Positions 17,689 through 25,634 of a DNA stretch of 34,241 nucleotides are shown piece after piece. Below the pieces are notes generated by a model, which did not search any database, was not told the DNA's origin, and saw nothing but the letters and a program-made list of their open reading frames with translations. Position numbers and translations under genes: made by a program. Source of the stretch: Bacteroidota bacterium (GTDB lineage Bacteria > Bacteroidota > Bacteroidia > Chitinophagales > Chitinophagaceae); assembly GCA_947460795.1 (NCBI GenBank), contig CANHJA010000001.1:1-34241 (forward strand). The letters are read 5' to 3'. Positions within the stretch are counted from its first letter, which is position 1, and the number at the start of each line of letters is the position of its first letter.

Positions 17689-19071
17689 TTAATAGCCAGA
17701 TTGAGTTAAGTATTTCTTTGCTAATTCAAAGTCTTCTGGGGTATCAATTGATATTCCAATTTCATTTACAACAGCCATGTATACATTCATCCCATTTTCA
17801 AGCATTCGTAAGTTTTCTAATTTTTCGGTTCGTTCAAGTTGTGATATAGGCATTTGGGTAAATGCTAATAAACTTTCTTTTTTGAATGCATATACACCTA
17901 TGTGTTTATAAAATTGTTGGTTGCTTTTTTCATCTCTCACATAAGGAATTGGAGAACGAGAAAAATACATGGCTTTGAAATTTTTATCTACAACTACTTT
18001 TACACAATTTGGGTTTTGTATGGTGTCATTGTTTGTGATTGGTAAAATTAAAGAGCCAACATCTACCATTGAATTATTAAATAAAGCAATTACTTTTTCA
18101 AGTGCGTCTTTTGAAATAAATGGTTCATCGCCCTGCACGTTTACAATGATGTCTGCATCAATTGTTGTTGCTATTTCAGCTATTCTATCTGTTCCACTTT
18201 CATATTCTTTTGAGCTTAAAACGGCTTTGCCTCCATTTTTTTGTATTTCATTGAATATGGTTTCTTCATCACAAACAACGATCACATCGTCAAATAAATT
18301 CATTTTTGTTATGGCCTCATAGGTTCGAAGAATTATTGTTTTGCCATCCAGTTCTTTCATTAATTTTTGAGGAAATCTTGATGCATTTAAGCGGGCAGGA
18401 ATTAATGCAACTATTTTATTTGTTTGATTTTCTTTTTTTTGATAGTTAAAAATATATTCAATTGTGGCAAATATCATTAGGGTGATGATAGTGCCTGCAA
18501 TGCTCCCAGCGTATATATCTTCAAAAAAATGTTGTCCTAAATAGATGCGTGAAAATCCAACGCACAATGCCAAAACAAAAAACAGGAGTGACCACTTTTT
18601 GTATTGTTTTGGTAAAAACAATGACAATAGCATGAAAAACCCAAAAGCCCCTAATGTATGGCCAGAAGGGAAACTGTTGTTTAAATAATTATCCAACCAA
18701 GAAACTGTTTGAACTTTTGACAAACCATAATATGAAATCGGCCTTGGTCTATTGAAAAAATATTTAGTATAATAAATGATAGTAGGTATTGATATGCCAA
18801 ATACTAAACTGGTAATTATATATTGGCGATTTCGATAAATAGGAATTATTAATAACCAAATTAATAGGATGGCAATTACATCACCTCTTCCATAAGCGCT
18901 AAATACATCGTTTAATATATTTAATGTGGGTGTATGTGTATGATTGATAGGAAAAAATAATTCGTCTTTTGTTTTTATTAATAACAAAGCGCCTCCCAAT
19001 AAAAACCAAATGAGTGCAGGAATTATAAAATATAAATTATTTAAAATAGACTCTTTAATTATTTTTTTCAA
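17689..19071 (-). CDS. kdsB: PAP2 phosphatase-CMP-Kdo synthetase fusion
   Basis: A 460-aa single-frame fusion. Residues 1-210 form a six-helix PAP2 phosphatase with all three catalytic motifs: K103-x6-R110-P111, PSGH 135-138, and SR174-175-x5-H181-x3-D185. Residues 220-460 are a complete CMP-Kdo synthetase: IPAR 224-227, SGTDR 292-296, QGDEP 313-317, RSPIP 372-376, DTPED 443-447. KdsB makes CMP-Kdo from CTP and Kdo for LPS core synthesis. There is no internal ATG at the KdsB border (nt about 18414), so it can only be made as a fusion. The predicted topology (N-in, six helices, C-in) puts both phosphatase motif loops in the periplasm and KdsB in the cytoplasm. It lies 6 nt after an LptF/LptG-like permease gene. 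The PAP2 substrate could be lipid A, undecaprenyl pyrophosphate or phosphatidylglycerol phosphate. Confidence 0.93.
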   Translation of the reverse strand: MKKIIKESILNNLYFIIPALIWFLLGGALLLIKTKDELFFPINHTHTPTLNILNDVFSAYGRGDVIAILLIWLLIIPIYRNRQYIITSLVFGISIPTIIYYTKYFFNRPRPISYYGLSKVQTVSWLDNYLNNSFPSGHTLGAFGFFMLLSLFLPKQYKKWSLLFFVLALCVGFSRIYLGQHFFEDIYAGSIAGTIITLMIFATIEYIFNYQKKENQTNKIVALIPARLNASRFPQKLMKELDGKTIILRTYEAITKMNLFDDVIVVCDEETIFNEIQKNGGKAVLSSKEYESGTDRIAEIATTIDADIIVNVQGDEPFISKDALEKVIALFNNSMVDVGSLILPITNNDTIQNPNCVKVVVDKNFKAMYFSRSPIPYVRDEKSNQQFYKHIGVYAFKKESLLAFTQMPISQLERTEKLENLRMLENGMNVYMAVVNEIGISIDTPEDFELAKKYLTQSGY

Positions 19072-19077
19072 AATGAA

Positions 19078-20511
19078 TTATTTTTTAATTTTTAAAAACG
19101 TTCGTAATTTTTCTATCATTTTTACATAAGATTCTTTGCTCATTAATGGAGAATCATTATTGGCTTTGATGGTTAAAAATATACCGATCATTGCTAAAAT
19201 TACGGATGGAAACCACATGCCCAATGGGACAGAAACCACGTTTTCTTTAGCGATATTTTCTCCTATGGTATTCATGAAATAATATATAATAAAAAAAGTA
19301 ATCGCTATAATAAAAGGCATTCCTAAGCCCCCTTTACGAATGATAGAGCCTAATGCAGCGCCAATTATAAAAAGCAAAATACATGCTGTTGGTAAGGTAA
19401 ATCGTTTGTGAATGGCAATGCTGTGTTCCGTTAAATTGATGTAATGAATTTTAATATTTTGTTTATTTACTTCCAGCATGCTTTTTATACTTCTTGCCGA
19501 AACTTCTGCTGAGGTTAATACTCGTCCGAATAAACTGTCAGGTATTCTCTTGTAAAAAGAATCTTTATTATTGATAGAAGTTTTTGCAAATTTATTTTTT
19601 GTGTTTTTTGATGTATCATTTCTGGCTACATAAATGGCTGGGTAAAAGAGTTCTTTGGTTGAATTGGAGAGCCTAGCAATATTCATTTTTGTGGTATCAA
19701 TTTGTTCTGAAATTTGCTCAAATGTCATCACATCCCTCATGTTTTTAAAATAATTTTCATCTGTTTTAGGCATTTTAAAATCAGATAAATCAAAAACTTT
19801 TTTCCAGTATTTAAATCCTAACCGAATTTGTTCATGTTCGTCTATATTTTTAGGTGTTTTTTCTTCGTATCTCCATCCATCTTCGAGTTCAAATATTAAA
19901 TAACGCTTGTCATCAGACACATATATTTTTCCTTTTTTAGCAATAATTACTTTATCGTTTCCTCGTCCAGATGTGTGATCGTATATTTTAATATCGTGCA
20001 CCGTTTTATCGTCTGCATCTTTTTTAGAAATGTAAATGGTATGATTTGGAATATCTTTATAAAAAGTGCCAGCTTTAATAGCCACTACTGGTTTTTTATT
20101 TTGTATATCGTAAAGTAATCGTGTTGCTTTTAATTGAGCTCTCGGAATAACATAATTATTAAAGGCAAAAGATCCAACAGATATCATAATAATAAACACC
20201 AACAATGGTTTTGAAAACTTGGCCATTGAAATGCCTGCAGACTTTACGGCTGTTAATTCAGATGTTTCCCCTAAATTTCCATAGGTCATAATGGCTGCAA
20301 ACAATATACCTAAAGGCAGTGCAATAGGAACTAGGGTGGTAGAAAGCAATCCTAAAAATTGCATAATAGTGAGTACATCCAATCCTTTACCTATGAATTC
20401 ATCAATCCAAACCCACATAAATTGCATCACAAAAATAAACCATGTAACCATAAAGGCTCCTAAAAAAGGAGGTATAAATGATTTAATTAAAAATTTATGG
20501 AGTGCTTTCAA
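19078..20511 (-). CDS. LptF/LptG family LPS-export permease (YjgP/YjgQ)
   Basis: A 477-aa permease of the LptB2FG transporter that extracts LPS from the inner membrane. Three N-terminal helices are followed by a large periplasmic beta-jellyroll-like region (about 140-370) and three C-terminal helices, the family's standard layout. ETSELTAVKSAGIS near 95-108 is the conserved coupling-helix region that contacts LptB. The Bacteroidota form has an extended, asparagine/lysine-rich periplasmic part. Which of LptF or LptG it represents cannot be decided. It is the first gene of the operon with the PAP2-KdsB fusion (6-nt gap), tying that fusion to LPS biogenesis. Confidence 0.9.
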   Translation of the reverse strand: MKALHKFLIKSFIPPFLGAFMVTWFIFVMQFMWVWIDEFIGKGLDVLTIMQFLGLLSTTLVPIALPLGILFAAIMTYGNLGETSELTAVKSAGISMAKFSKPLLVFIIMISVGSFAFNNYVIPRAQLKATRLLYDIQNKKPVVAIKAGTFYKDIPNHTIYISKKDADDKTVHDIKIYDHTSGRGNDKVIIAKKGKIYVSDDKRYLIFELEDGWRYEEKTPKNIDEHEQIRLGFKYWKKVFDLSDFKMPKTDENYFKNMRDVMTFEQISEQIDTTKMNIARLSNSTKELFYPAIYVARNDTSKNTKNKFAKTSINNKDSFYKRIPDSLFGRVLTSAEVSARSIKSMLEVNKQNIKIHYINLTEHSIAIHKRFTLPTACILLFIIGAALGSIIRKGGLGMPFIIAITFFIIYYFMNTIGENIAKENVVSVPLGMWFPSVILAMIGIFLTIKANNDSPLMSKESYVKMIEKLRTFLKIKK

Positions 20512-20533
20512 TTATCTTTATTAAGTGTATGAG

Positions 20534-20541
20534 CAAATTTA
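20534..20541 (-). promoter_or_regulatory. Candidate -7 element of the LPS operon
   Basis: On the minus strand TAAATTTG fully fits TAnnTTTG, 22 nt upstream of the permease ATG. No TTG is found at the expected -33 distance, so support is moderate. Confidence 0.5.
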
Positions 20542-20656
20542 GTTTTTACAAAACAGAAATTAGTTAAAGAATGCAAAAAGATTTAAAATAAATTTTAGAA
20601 TTGTAAAATGTCATTTAAAAAGTTTGTTGATTTACTGAGTAAATAAATAATTTCAT

Positions 20657-20688
20657 AAAAAAAACCAATTGAAAGTACAACTGGTTTT
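20657..20688 (-). terminator. Intrinsic terminator of the START-like gene
   Basis: On the minus strand the stem arms at 20688-20678 and 20671-20661 pair over 11 positions with one G-U wobble and a 6-nt loop. A U tract is encoded by the A run at 20657-20664. Confidence 0.75.
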
Positions 20689-20714
20689 CTTATTGATAAA
20701 TATTTATTATATTA

Positions 20715-21095
20715 TTAACTCCCTACACGATGCATTAAATCATGAATTTGTGCATCCCAAAGTAATTGTTGGTCTGCCACTTCATTTTTTTCTGCAAAAT
20801 CTGTGATTGTTAAAATCGTTTCATTTGTTACTGGGCTTTTTTCAATTCTGAATTCAAAATATTCATCTTCTTCCATCCAATCCCATTTAAATACTACATA
20901 TTCGTTTTCTTCAGCTGCAATCAGTTCTGCGTATTCTTCACTTCCTTTCCATGAAAACACAAATTTAGTTTCGCGTTGTTTCACTTTTTCAGCAAACCAT
21001 TCTCCTAATCCTGCAGGAGTAATAAGAAATTCGTATAAAATTGTTGGGGAACATCTTATAGAATATTCTTTGTTATATTTAATTCTTTTAGCCAT
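20715..21095 (-). CDS. START-like (SRPBCC fold) domain protein
   Basis: A 126-aa single-domain protein. The N-terminal pattern YSIRCSPTILYEFLITPAGL, then GEWFAEKV and a WDWMEEDEYFEFRIE segment, fit the Bacteroidota START-like/AHSA1 group, a helix-grip fold with a hydrophobic cavity. Ligand and role are unknown. It diverges from rpoD, an arrangement worth noting because the two promoters share about 200 nt of upstream DNA. It has its own -7 element and its own terminator, so it is monocistronic. Confidence 0.82.
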   Translation of the reverse strand: MAKRIKYNKEYSIRCSPTILYEFLITPAGLGEWFAEKVKQRETKFVFSWKGSEEYAELIAAEENEYVVFKWDWMEEDEYFEFRIEKSPVTNETILTITDFAEKNEVADQQLLWDAQIHDLMHRVGS

Positions 21096-21137
21096 GATTA
21101 CTTTATGGATACAATAATAACATAATTATTGAACTAA

Positions 21138-21145
21138 CAAAATTA
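21138..21145 (-). promoter_or_regulatory. Candidate -7 element of the START-like gene
   Basis: TAATTTTG on the minus strand fully matches TAnnTTTG, 42 nt upstream of the ATG. No -33 TTG at the usual distance was found. Confidence 0.5.
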
Positions 21146-21189
21146 TTTTTTAATTATTTTATAATTTATTTACACACCAAAAAAACATT

Positions 21190-21219
21190 TTGCTTTTAAA
21201 TTCATTAACAATACATTTG
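21190..21219 (+). promoter_or_regulatory. Promoter of rpoD
   Basis: TTTTG ending at 21192, a 19-nt spacer, then TACATTTG at 21212-21219: an exact match to the Bacteroidota promoter pattern. The predicted leader before the ATG is about 70 nt. Confidence 0.82.
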
Positions 21220-21295
21220 CGAATCATTGGTCACTTACTGCCATTTAATTATTTCTTAACAAATAAATTATTATTAACGAAAAATTTTATACATT

Positions 21296-22171
21296 ATGTC
21301 AATGCGCCAGCTAAAAATTACTAAGTCTATCACGAATCGTGAAAGCCAGTCGTTGGAGAAATATTTACAAGAAATTGGAAAAGTAGATCTAATTACCCCT
21401 GAAGAAGAAGTTATTTTAGCTATTAAAATTAAACAAGGTTGTGCTAAAAGTTTAGATAAGTTAACCAAAGCCAATTTGCGTTTTGTGGTTTCTGTTTCTA
21501 AACAATATCAAAATCAGGGTTTGTCTTTAAGCGATTTAATAAATGAAGGAAATTTAGGATTGATAAAAGCTGCCCAACGTTTTGATGAAACAAGGGGTTT
21601 TAAATTTATTTCCTATGCTGTTTGGTGGATTCGTCAATCTATTTTGCAAGCCCTTGCTGAACAAAGTAGAATTGTTCGTTTGCCATTAAATAAAGTTGGA
21701 CTTACGAATAAAATTAACAAAGCCTACTCTCAATTGGAACAAGAGTTTGAAAGAGAACCTTCTCCAGAAGAATTGGCAATTGTATTAGAAATGAATGCAG
21801 AGGAAGTGAGAAATACCATGAGTTCATCTACTCGACATGTAAGTATGGATGCTCCTTTTGCCAATGGCGAAGAAAATACATTGCTTGATATATTAAACAA
21901 TCCAAACTCCGAAAGTGCTGATTTAGCTATTGATCATGATGAATCTTTAAGAGATGAAATAGATCGTTCCTTAAGTACATTAACCGATAGGCAAAAAGAT
22001 GTTTTGAAATATTTTTTCGGGATAGGATTAGATAATCCGATGAGTTTAGAAGATATAGGTGAACAATTTGGATTAACTCGTGAGCGAGTTCGTCAAATCA
22101 AAGACAAAGCCATCACGAAGCTTCGTTCAACTTCTCGAAGTAAATTGTTAAAAAACTATTTAGGCAATTAA
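21296..22171 (+). CDS. rpoD: RNA polymerase primary sigma factor (RpoD/SigA, short Bacteroidota form)
   Basis: A 291-aa sigma-70 factor that directs RNA polymerase to housekeeping promoters. Bacteroidota primary sigma factors lack most of region 1.1, and this one fits. Region 1.2 is at about 18-40 ([20 protein letters not shown]). Region 2 is at about 60-128, including [10 protein letters not shown] and the melting/-10-reading [13 protein letters not shown]. Region 3 is at about 137-208. Region 4 is at about 225-285 with the helix-turn-helix [23 protein letters not shown] 21296 (MSMRQL) or ATG 21302 (MRQL) could start; the latter matches the usual N-terminus of relatives. It is followed by a strong bidirectional terminator. 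Confidence 0.95.
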   Translation: MSMRQLKITKSITNRESQSLEKYLQEIGKVDLITPEEEVILAIKIKQGCAKSLDKLTKANLRFVVSVSKQYQNQGLSLSDLINEGNLGLIKAAQRFDETRGFKFISYAVWWIRQSILQALAEQSRIVRLPLNKVGLTNKINKAYSQLEQEFEREPSPEELAIVLEMNAEEVRNTMSSSTRHVSMDAPFANGEENTLLDILNNPNSESADLAIDHDESLRDEIDRSLSTLTDRQKDVLKYFFGIGLDNPMSLEDIGEQFGLTRERVRQIKDKAITKLRSTSRSKLLKNYLGN

Positions 22172-22187
22172 ATTTAAAGAGATAAAT

Positions 22188-22219
22188 AAAAAAGGTGCAA
22201 AATTATTTGCACCTTTTTT
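22188..22219. terminator. Bidirectional terminator between rpoD and the KTSC gene
   Basis: A perfect 14-bp inverted repeat around GGTGCAAA/TTTGCACC (22188-22201 with 22206-22219) and a 4-nt loop, with A and T runs forming the outer stem on both sides. Confidence 0.92.
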
Positions 22220-22236
22220 AATTTAACGAATATGTT

Positions 22237-22680
22237 TTAAACATTTGATTTACTGATATTTCTGTAAGGAAATGAATTGAAAATATGACGTTTTGCAAAT
22301 CTTCCAACCGTTGGAGAGTTTACCATTTTGATGTAAGTATTTTTAGGAACACCATAATATTCATATACTATACCTTCTTGAAAAGTAATTTTTAAAGTTG
22401 TGCCACTGTGAACAAAATCATCCATAAACATAGAATTGGTGATCTTAGTGTATTCTTCCATATTCGCAGCATGCGTTTCAGGATGAATGCCAACTAAACA
22501 ATGGTACGCTTCAATAATTTTTTGACTCTTCAAATCCGCTTCGGCTTTTTTTACTTCGTCGTCAGCAAATTTATCTGGATGCCATTCTTTAATTAAGTTT
22601 CTGTATTTTACTTTTAAATCGGCTAATGTTGTTGCTGGTGTTGCTTCAAACATTTTTTTATAACTAATAATCTTGTGCAT
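22237..22680 (-). CDS. J-domain and KTSC-domain protein
   Basis: A 147-aa protein in two parts. The N-terminal 70 residues resemble a J-domain, with the HPD tripeptide at 34-36 (EWHPDKF) that would contact DnaK. The C-terminal about 60 residues form a KTSC domain (ITFQEGIVYEYYGVPKNTY, then SPTVGRFAKRHI). The start at 22680 opens directly into the J-like helix, although the domain is shorter than a canonical J-domain. The function of KTSC is not established. The gene is monocistronic, with its own promoter (22708-22738) and a terminator shared with rpoD. Confidence 0.82.
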   Translation of the reverse strand: MHKIISYKKMFEATPATTLADLKVKYRNLIKEWHPDKFADDEVKKAEADLKSQKIIEAYHCLVGIHPETHAANMEEYTKITNSMFMDDFVHSGTTLKITFQEGIVYEYYGVPKNTYIKMVNSPTVGRFAKRHIFNSFPYRNISKSNV

Positions 22681-22707
22681 AATTAATCTTGATGAATTTT
22701 AAGTTGG

Positions 22708-22738
22708 CAAACTTATTGTTTTACATTCATTATTACAA
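22708..22738 (-). promoter_or_regulatory. Promoter of the J/KTSC gene
   Basis: Minus-strand TTG (22738-22736), a 20-nt spacer and TAAGTTTG (22715-22708), a full -7 match, 28 nt from the ATG. Confidence 0.68.
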
Positions 22739-22873
22739 TAAAACACCACTTCATTAGGAATTAATTATTAAATGATTCCTTTTTTATTTACCTTGTTTAT
22801 AAATTAATCTACCTAAAATTAATGATAAGATGATATTAAAGTAATATTTTCACAATATAAATTATTAAAAAAG

Positions 22874-24559
22874 ATGTTCAAAAAAATATTGACTTTAAGT
22901 GTAGCTTTATTGTTAGTTACAATTGTTATGAAAGCGCAACAATGGAATGGCTACTTTTTAACCTCAGCAAAAAACTCTACTTCAGCTACATTATATGATA
23001 CCTCATGGAATGTACATAAAACTTGGACTGGTTTAACAGGCTCTACAGGATACTCATCTTATTTAATGCCAGGTGGATATTTATGGAGAGCTGCTAAAGC
23101 TTCTTCAGGATTGCCTATGGGTGCTCCTGGTGGACCAATTTGTGGAAGAATTACAAAGCATGCTTACAATGGAACTTTACTTTGGGATTATAGTATCACC
23201 GGTACTGATTTCGTTTCTCATCATGACATAAGACCATTGCCAAATGGAAACGTATTGGCAATCGTTTATGAGAAAAAAACAGCTGCACAAGTTGCGGCAG
23301 TTGGTGGTACATTAACTACAACAATGTGGCCCGATAAAATTATTGAAATTAAACAAACTGGGTTAAATACAGGAACTGTTGTTTGGGAATGGCATGCATG
23401 GGATCATTTAATGCAAAATACAAATTCTGCTTTGCCAAATTATGTAAGTTCTTTGTCTGCACATCCAGAACTATTAAATATCAATGCCAATTCTACATCT
23501 GATTGGTTGCATACCAATGGAGTAGATTATAACCCGATGTTAGATCAAATATCTTGGAGTTCTCATAATCAACATGAGTGGTATATTATAGATCACAGTA
23601 CAACCTCAGCTGAAGCTGCTTCACATACTGGTGGAAATTCAGGTAAAGGTGGCGATATATTGTATCGTTGGGGGAATCCTCAAAACTATGGAGCAGGAAA
23701 CGCTTCTAATAAAATTTTAAATGTTACCCATGATGCGCATTGGGCAGATGAATTTTCTACTGTTCCAGGTCGTTTATGTGGTTATAACAATGCTGGAGTT
23801 TCAAATAATCAATCTTCTGCAGACCAAATAGTTACTCCAATCAGTGGATACAATTATACCATCACATCTGGCTCGGCTTATTTGCCTACAACCTATAATC
23901 ATAGGAATACCGTGAGTGGTATGTATAGTAGCAATGAAGGTGGAACACAACAATTGCCAAATGGAAATGAATTAGTAGCCTCGCCTGTAACCAATATGAT
24001 CAGAGAATTTAACGCAGCAGGTGCAGTTGTATTCAGTCATTCAGCTTCTGCTTCTAAAACAAAAAAATACAGTGCATGTTTTATAAATAATGAGCCACCA
24101 GCTATTCCTACTATTACGGCCAATGGAAATGTATTGTCTTCTTCTCCAGCAAACGAATACCAATGGTATATGAACGGACAAAAAATTGCAGGTGCTACGA
24201 GTCAAACATACACTGCAACACAAGCAGGTAACTACCTTGTTCGCATTACCGATGCAAATGGTTGTGTATATCAATATTCATCTGCTTATGTTCAATTTCC
24301 TTTAGGAATGATTGATGTTAATTTCAATGATAAATTGAATGTGTATCCTAATCCTACAGCTGGTATTGTGCACATTAAAGAAGCTAGTTTATTTGGAAAA
24401 CAATACAGTATTCAAGTAATTAATAACCTAGGAACTTTAGTGAAAACATTTTACAATGCAGAAACAATCGACATTTCATCTTTGGCGAATGGAAACTATT
24501 TTATTCGTTTAATAAGCAATGAAGGAACGGCAACCAAACAAATTTCTTTAAATAAATAA
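22874..24559 (+). CDS. Secreted arylsulfotransferase-like protein with T9SS sorting domain
   Basis: A 561-aa exported protein. A signal peptide (about 1-21, ending VMKAQ) leads into a beta-propeller-like region of about 380 residues with arylsulfotransferase (ASST) family features: repeated LPNGN strands, VSHHDIRPLPNGN, and a histidine cluster HDAHWADE. An Ig-like segment (about 410-470, with EYQWYMNGQ) precedes the C-terminal T9SS sorting domain (VYPNPTAG, then GNYFIRL, ending KQISLNK). ASST enzymes move sulfate between phenols, but activity here is not shown; the propeller may have another role. The next secreted-protein gene begins 10 nt later, so they are co-transcribed. No clear -7 was found upstream. 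Confidence 0.82.
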   Translation: MFKKILTLSVALLLVTIVMKAQQWNGYFLTSAKNSTSATLYDTSWNVHKTWTGLTGSTGYSSYLMPGGYLWRAAKASSGLPMGAPGGPICGRITKHAYNGTLLWDYSITGTDFVSHHDIRPLPNGNVLAIVYEKKTAAQVAAVGGTLTTTMWPDKIIEIKQTGLNTGTVVWEWHAWDHLMQNTNSALPNYVSSLSAHPELLNINANSTSDWLHTNGVDYNPMLDQISWSSHNQHEWYIIDHSTTSAEAASHTGGNSGKGGDILYRWGNPQNYGAGNASNKILNVTHDAHWADEFSTVPGRLCGYNNAGVSNNQSSADQIVTPISGYNYTITSGSAYLPTTYNHRNTVSGMYSSNEGGTQQLPNGNELVASPVTNMIREFNAAGAVVFSHSASASKTKKYSACFINNEPPAIPTITANGNVLSSSPANEYQWYMNGQKIAGATSQTYTATQAGNYLVRITDANGCVYQYSSAYVQFPLGMIDVNFNDKLNVYPNPTAGIVHIKEASLFGKQYSIQVINNLGTLVKTFYNAETIDISSLANGNYFIRLISNEGTATKQISLNK

Positions 24560-24569
24560 ATTAAAAAGT

Positions 24570-25562
24570 ATGTTCAAAAAAATAATTTCTGCAATTTTAT
24601 TCTTGGTCATTTTTTCACCCATTGCAAACGCTACATATGTTCGTTTTGCAGTAAATATGAAAGGTTCTGGAATGATTAGTTCCAACGATGCCTACATGAC
24701 TTCTACTTTTCAAGATGAAATAGGAATGGGCGGAGATTTAACTCATGGCTATTTGCATTTAATACAAAGCACCACTGATACAAATATTTATTACGCAACA
24801 TTTAATATACCTGCGAATCAACTATTTGAATATCAATTTGAAATGGGAATTACTGGATATGATTTAGAAAACATTCCGATTGAGTCTCAAAGTTTAGCGA
24901 ATGGATACAGGTGGTTATATGTAGATTCTATGATCAATGACACATTAAATATGCCAGCTGTTTTTTATAGTGGAAACAATACAGCAACAGATACGATGTA
25001 TCGTTTCAAAGTAAATATGTCTAATGAAATTGTAACTGCCAACGATGTTCGAATTGGTGGCTCATTTCAATCTACTTTAGCTAAAATGTATAGTTTTGGA
25101 AATGGTATTTATGAATACATGGCTTGGTTAACTCCTAATTCAGCAGTTACTTACAAATATTTTAATGGCAATAATACAAATCCAGAAACCGTGCCCAACA
25201 GTTGTACTTCAACTGGAAATAGAGAGATTAACAGTGTTACCAATGCTCAAATTTTACCTACGGTTTGTTTTAGCAGTTGTGTAAATTGTGTTCCATTATA
25301 TACAACCAATGTCAATAAAAATAATGGCATTACATTGTCTCCCAATCCGATGTCTACCAATGCTGTTATTACATTCAACGATCAAGCATTATCTCATTCA
25401 ATATCAATAATAGATATTTATGGTAGAACGATCAAACAATTCAAAAATATCTCAACACAGTCATTTTCTATCAATAAAGAACTGATGCATGCGGCATGCT
25501 ATTTATTACAAATTGTAAATGATAAAAATGAGCAAACCACATTGAAATTAATCGTAGAATAA
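24570..25562 (+). CDS. Secreted two-domain beta protein with T9SS sorting domain
   Basis: A 330-aa exported protein. The signal peptide (about 1-21, ending ANA) is followed by two related beta domains, each opening with a similar strand: VRFAVNMKGSGMISSNDAYM (about 24-43) and YRFKVNMSNEIVTANDVRIG (about 144-163). They resemble starch-binding/CBM-like folds, but I cannot assign a ligand. Paired cysteines (CFSSCVNC, about 230-237) may stabilise the second domain. A T9SS sorting domain ends the protein (LSPNPMSTNAVI, then YLLQIVND). It follows the ASST-like gene by 10 nt, and an intrinsic terminator follows 18 nt after its stop. Confidence 0.8.
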   Translation: MFKKIISAILFLVIFSPIANATYVRFAVNMKGSGMISSNDAYMTSTFQDEIGMGGDLTHGYLHLIQSTTDTNIYYATFNIPANQLFEYQFEMGITGYDLENIPIESQSLANGYRWLYVDSMINDTLNMPAVFYSGNNTATDTMYRFKVNMSNEIVTANDVRIGGSFQSTLAKMYSFGNGIYEYMAWLTPNSAVTYKYFNGNNTNPETVPNSCTSTGNREINSVTNAQILPTVCFSSCVNCVPLYTTNVNKNNGITLSPNPMSTNAVITFNDQALSHSISIIDIYGRTIKQFKNISTQSFSINKELMHAACYLLQIVNDKNEQTTLKLIVE

Positions 25563-25580
25563 TTTTTTAATAACAGTTAG

Positions 25581-25619
25581 AGAACACTGAATGAATCACA
25601 TTTTTTGGTGTTCTTTTTT
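25581..25619 (+). terminator. Intrinsic terminator after the two-domain secreted protein
   Basis: AGAACACTGA (25581-25590) pairs with TTGGTGTTCT (25605-25614) over 10 positions with two wobble pairs. A T6 run (25614-25619) follows. It covers the upstream ATG at 25605, which argues that the next gene starts at 25635. Confidence 0.7.
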
Positions 25620-25634
25620 AATTTTACAAACAAC

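Noticed and set aside
17969..18322. Independent kdsB start inside the fusion
   Set aside because: There is no ATG or TTG in frame at the KdsB border; the first in-frame ATG inside the domain comes after the conserved IPAR loop.
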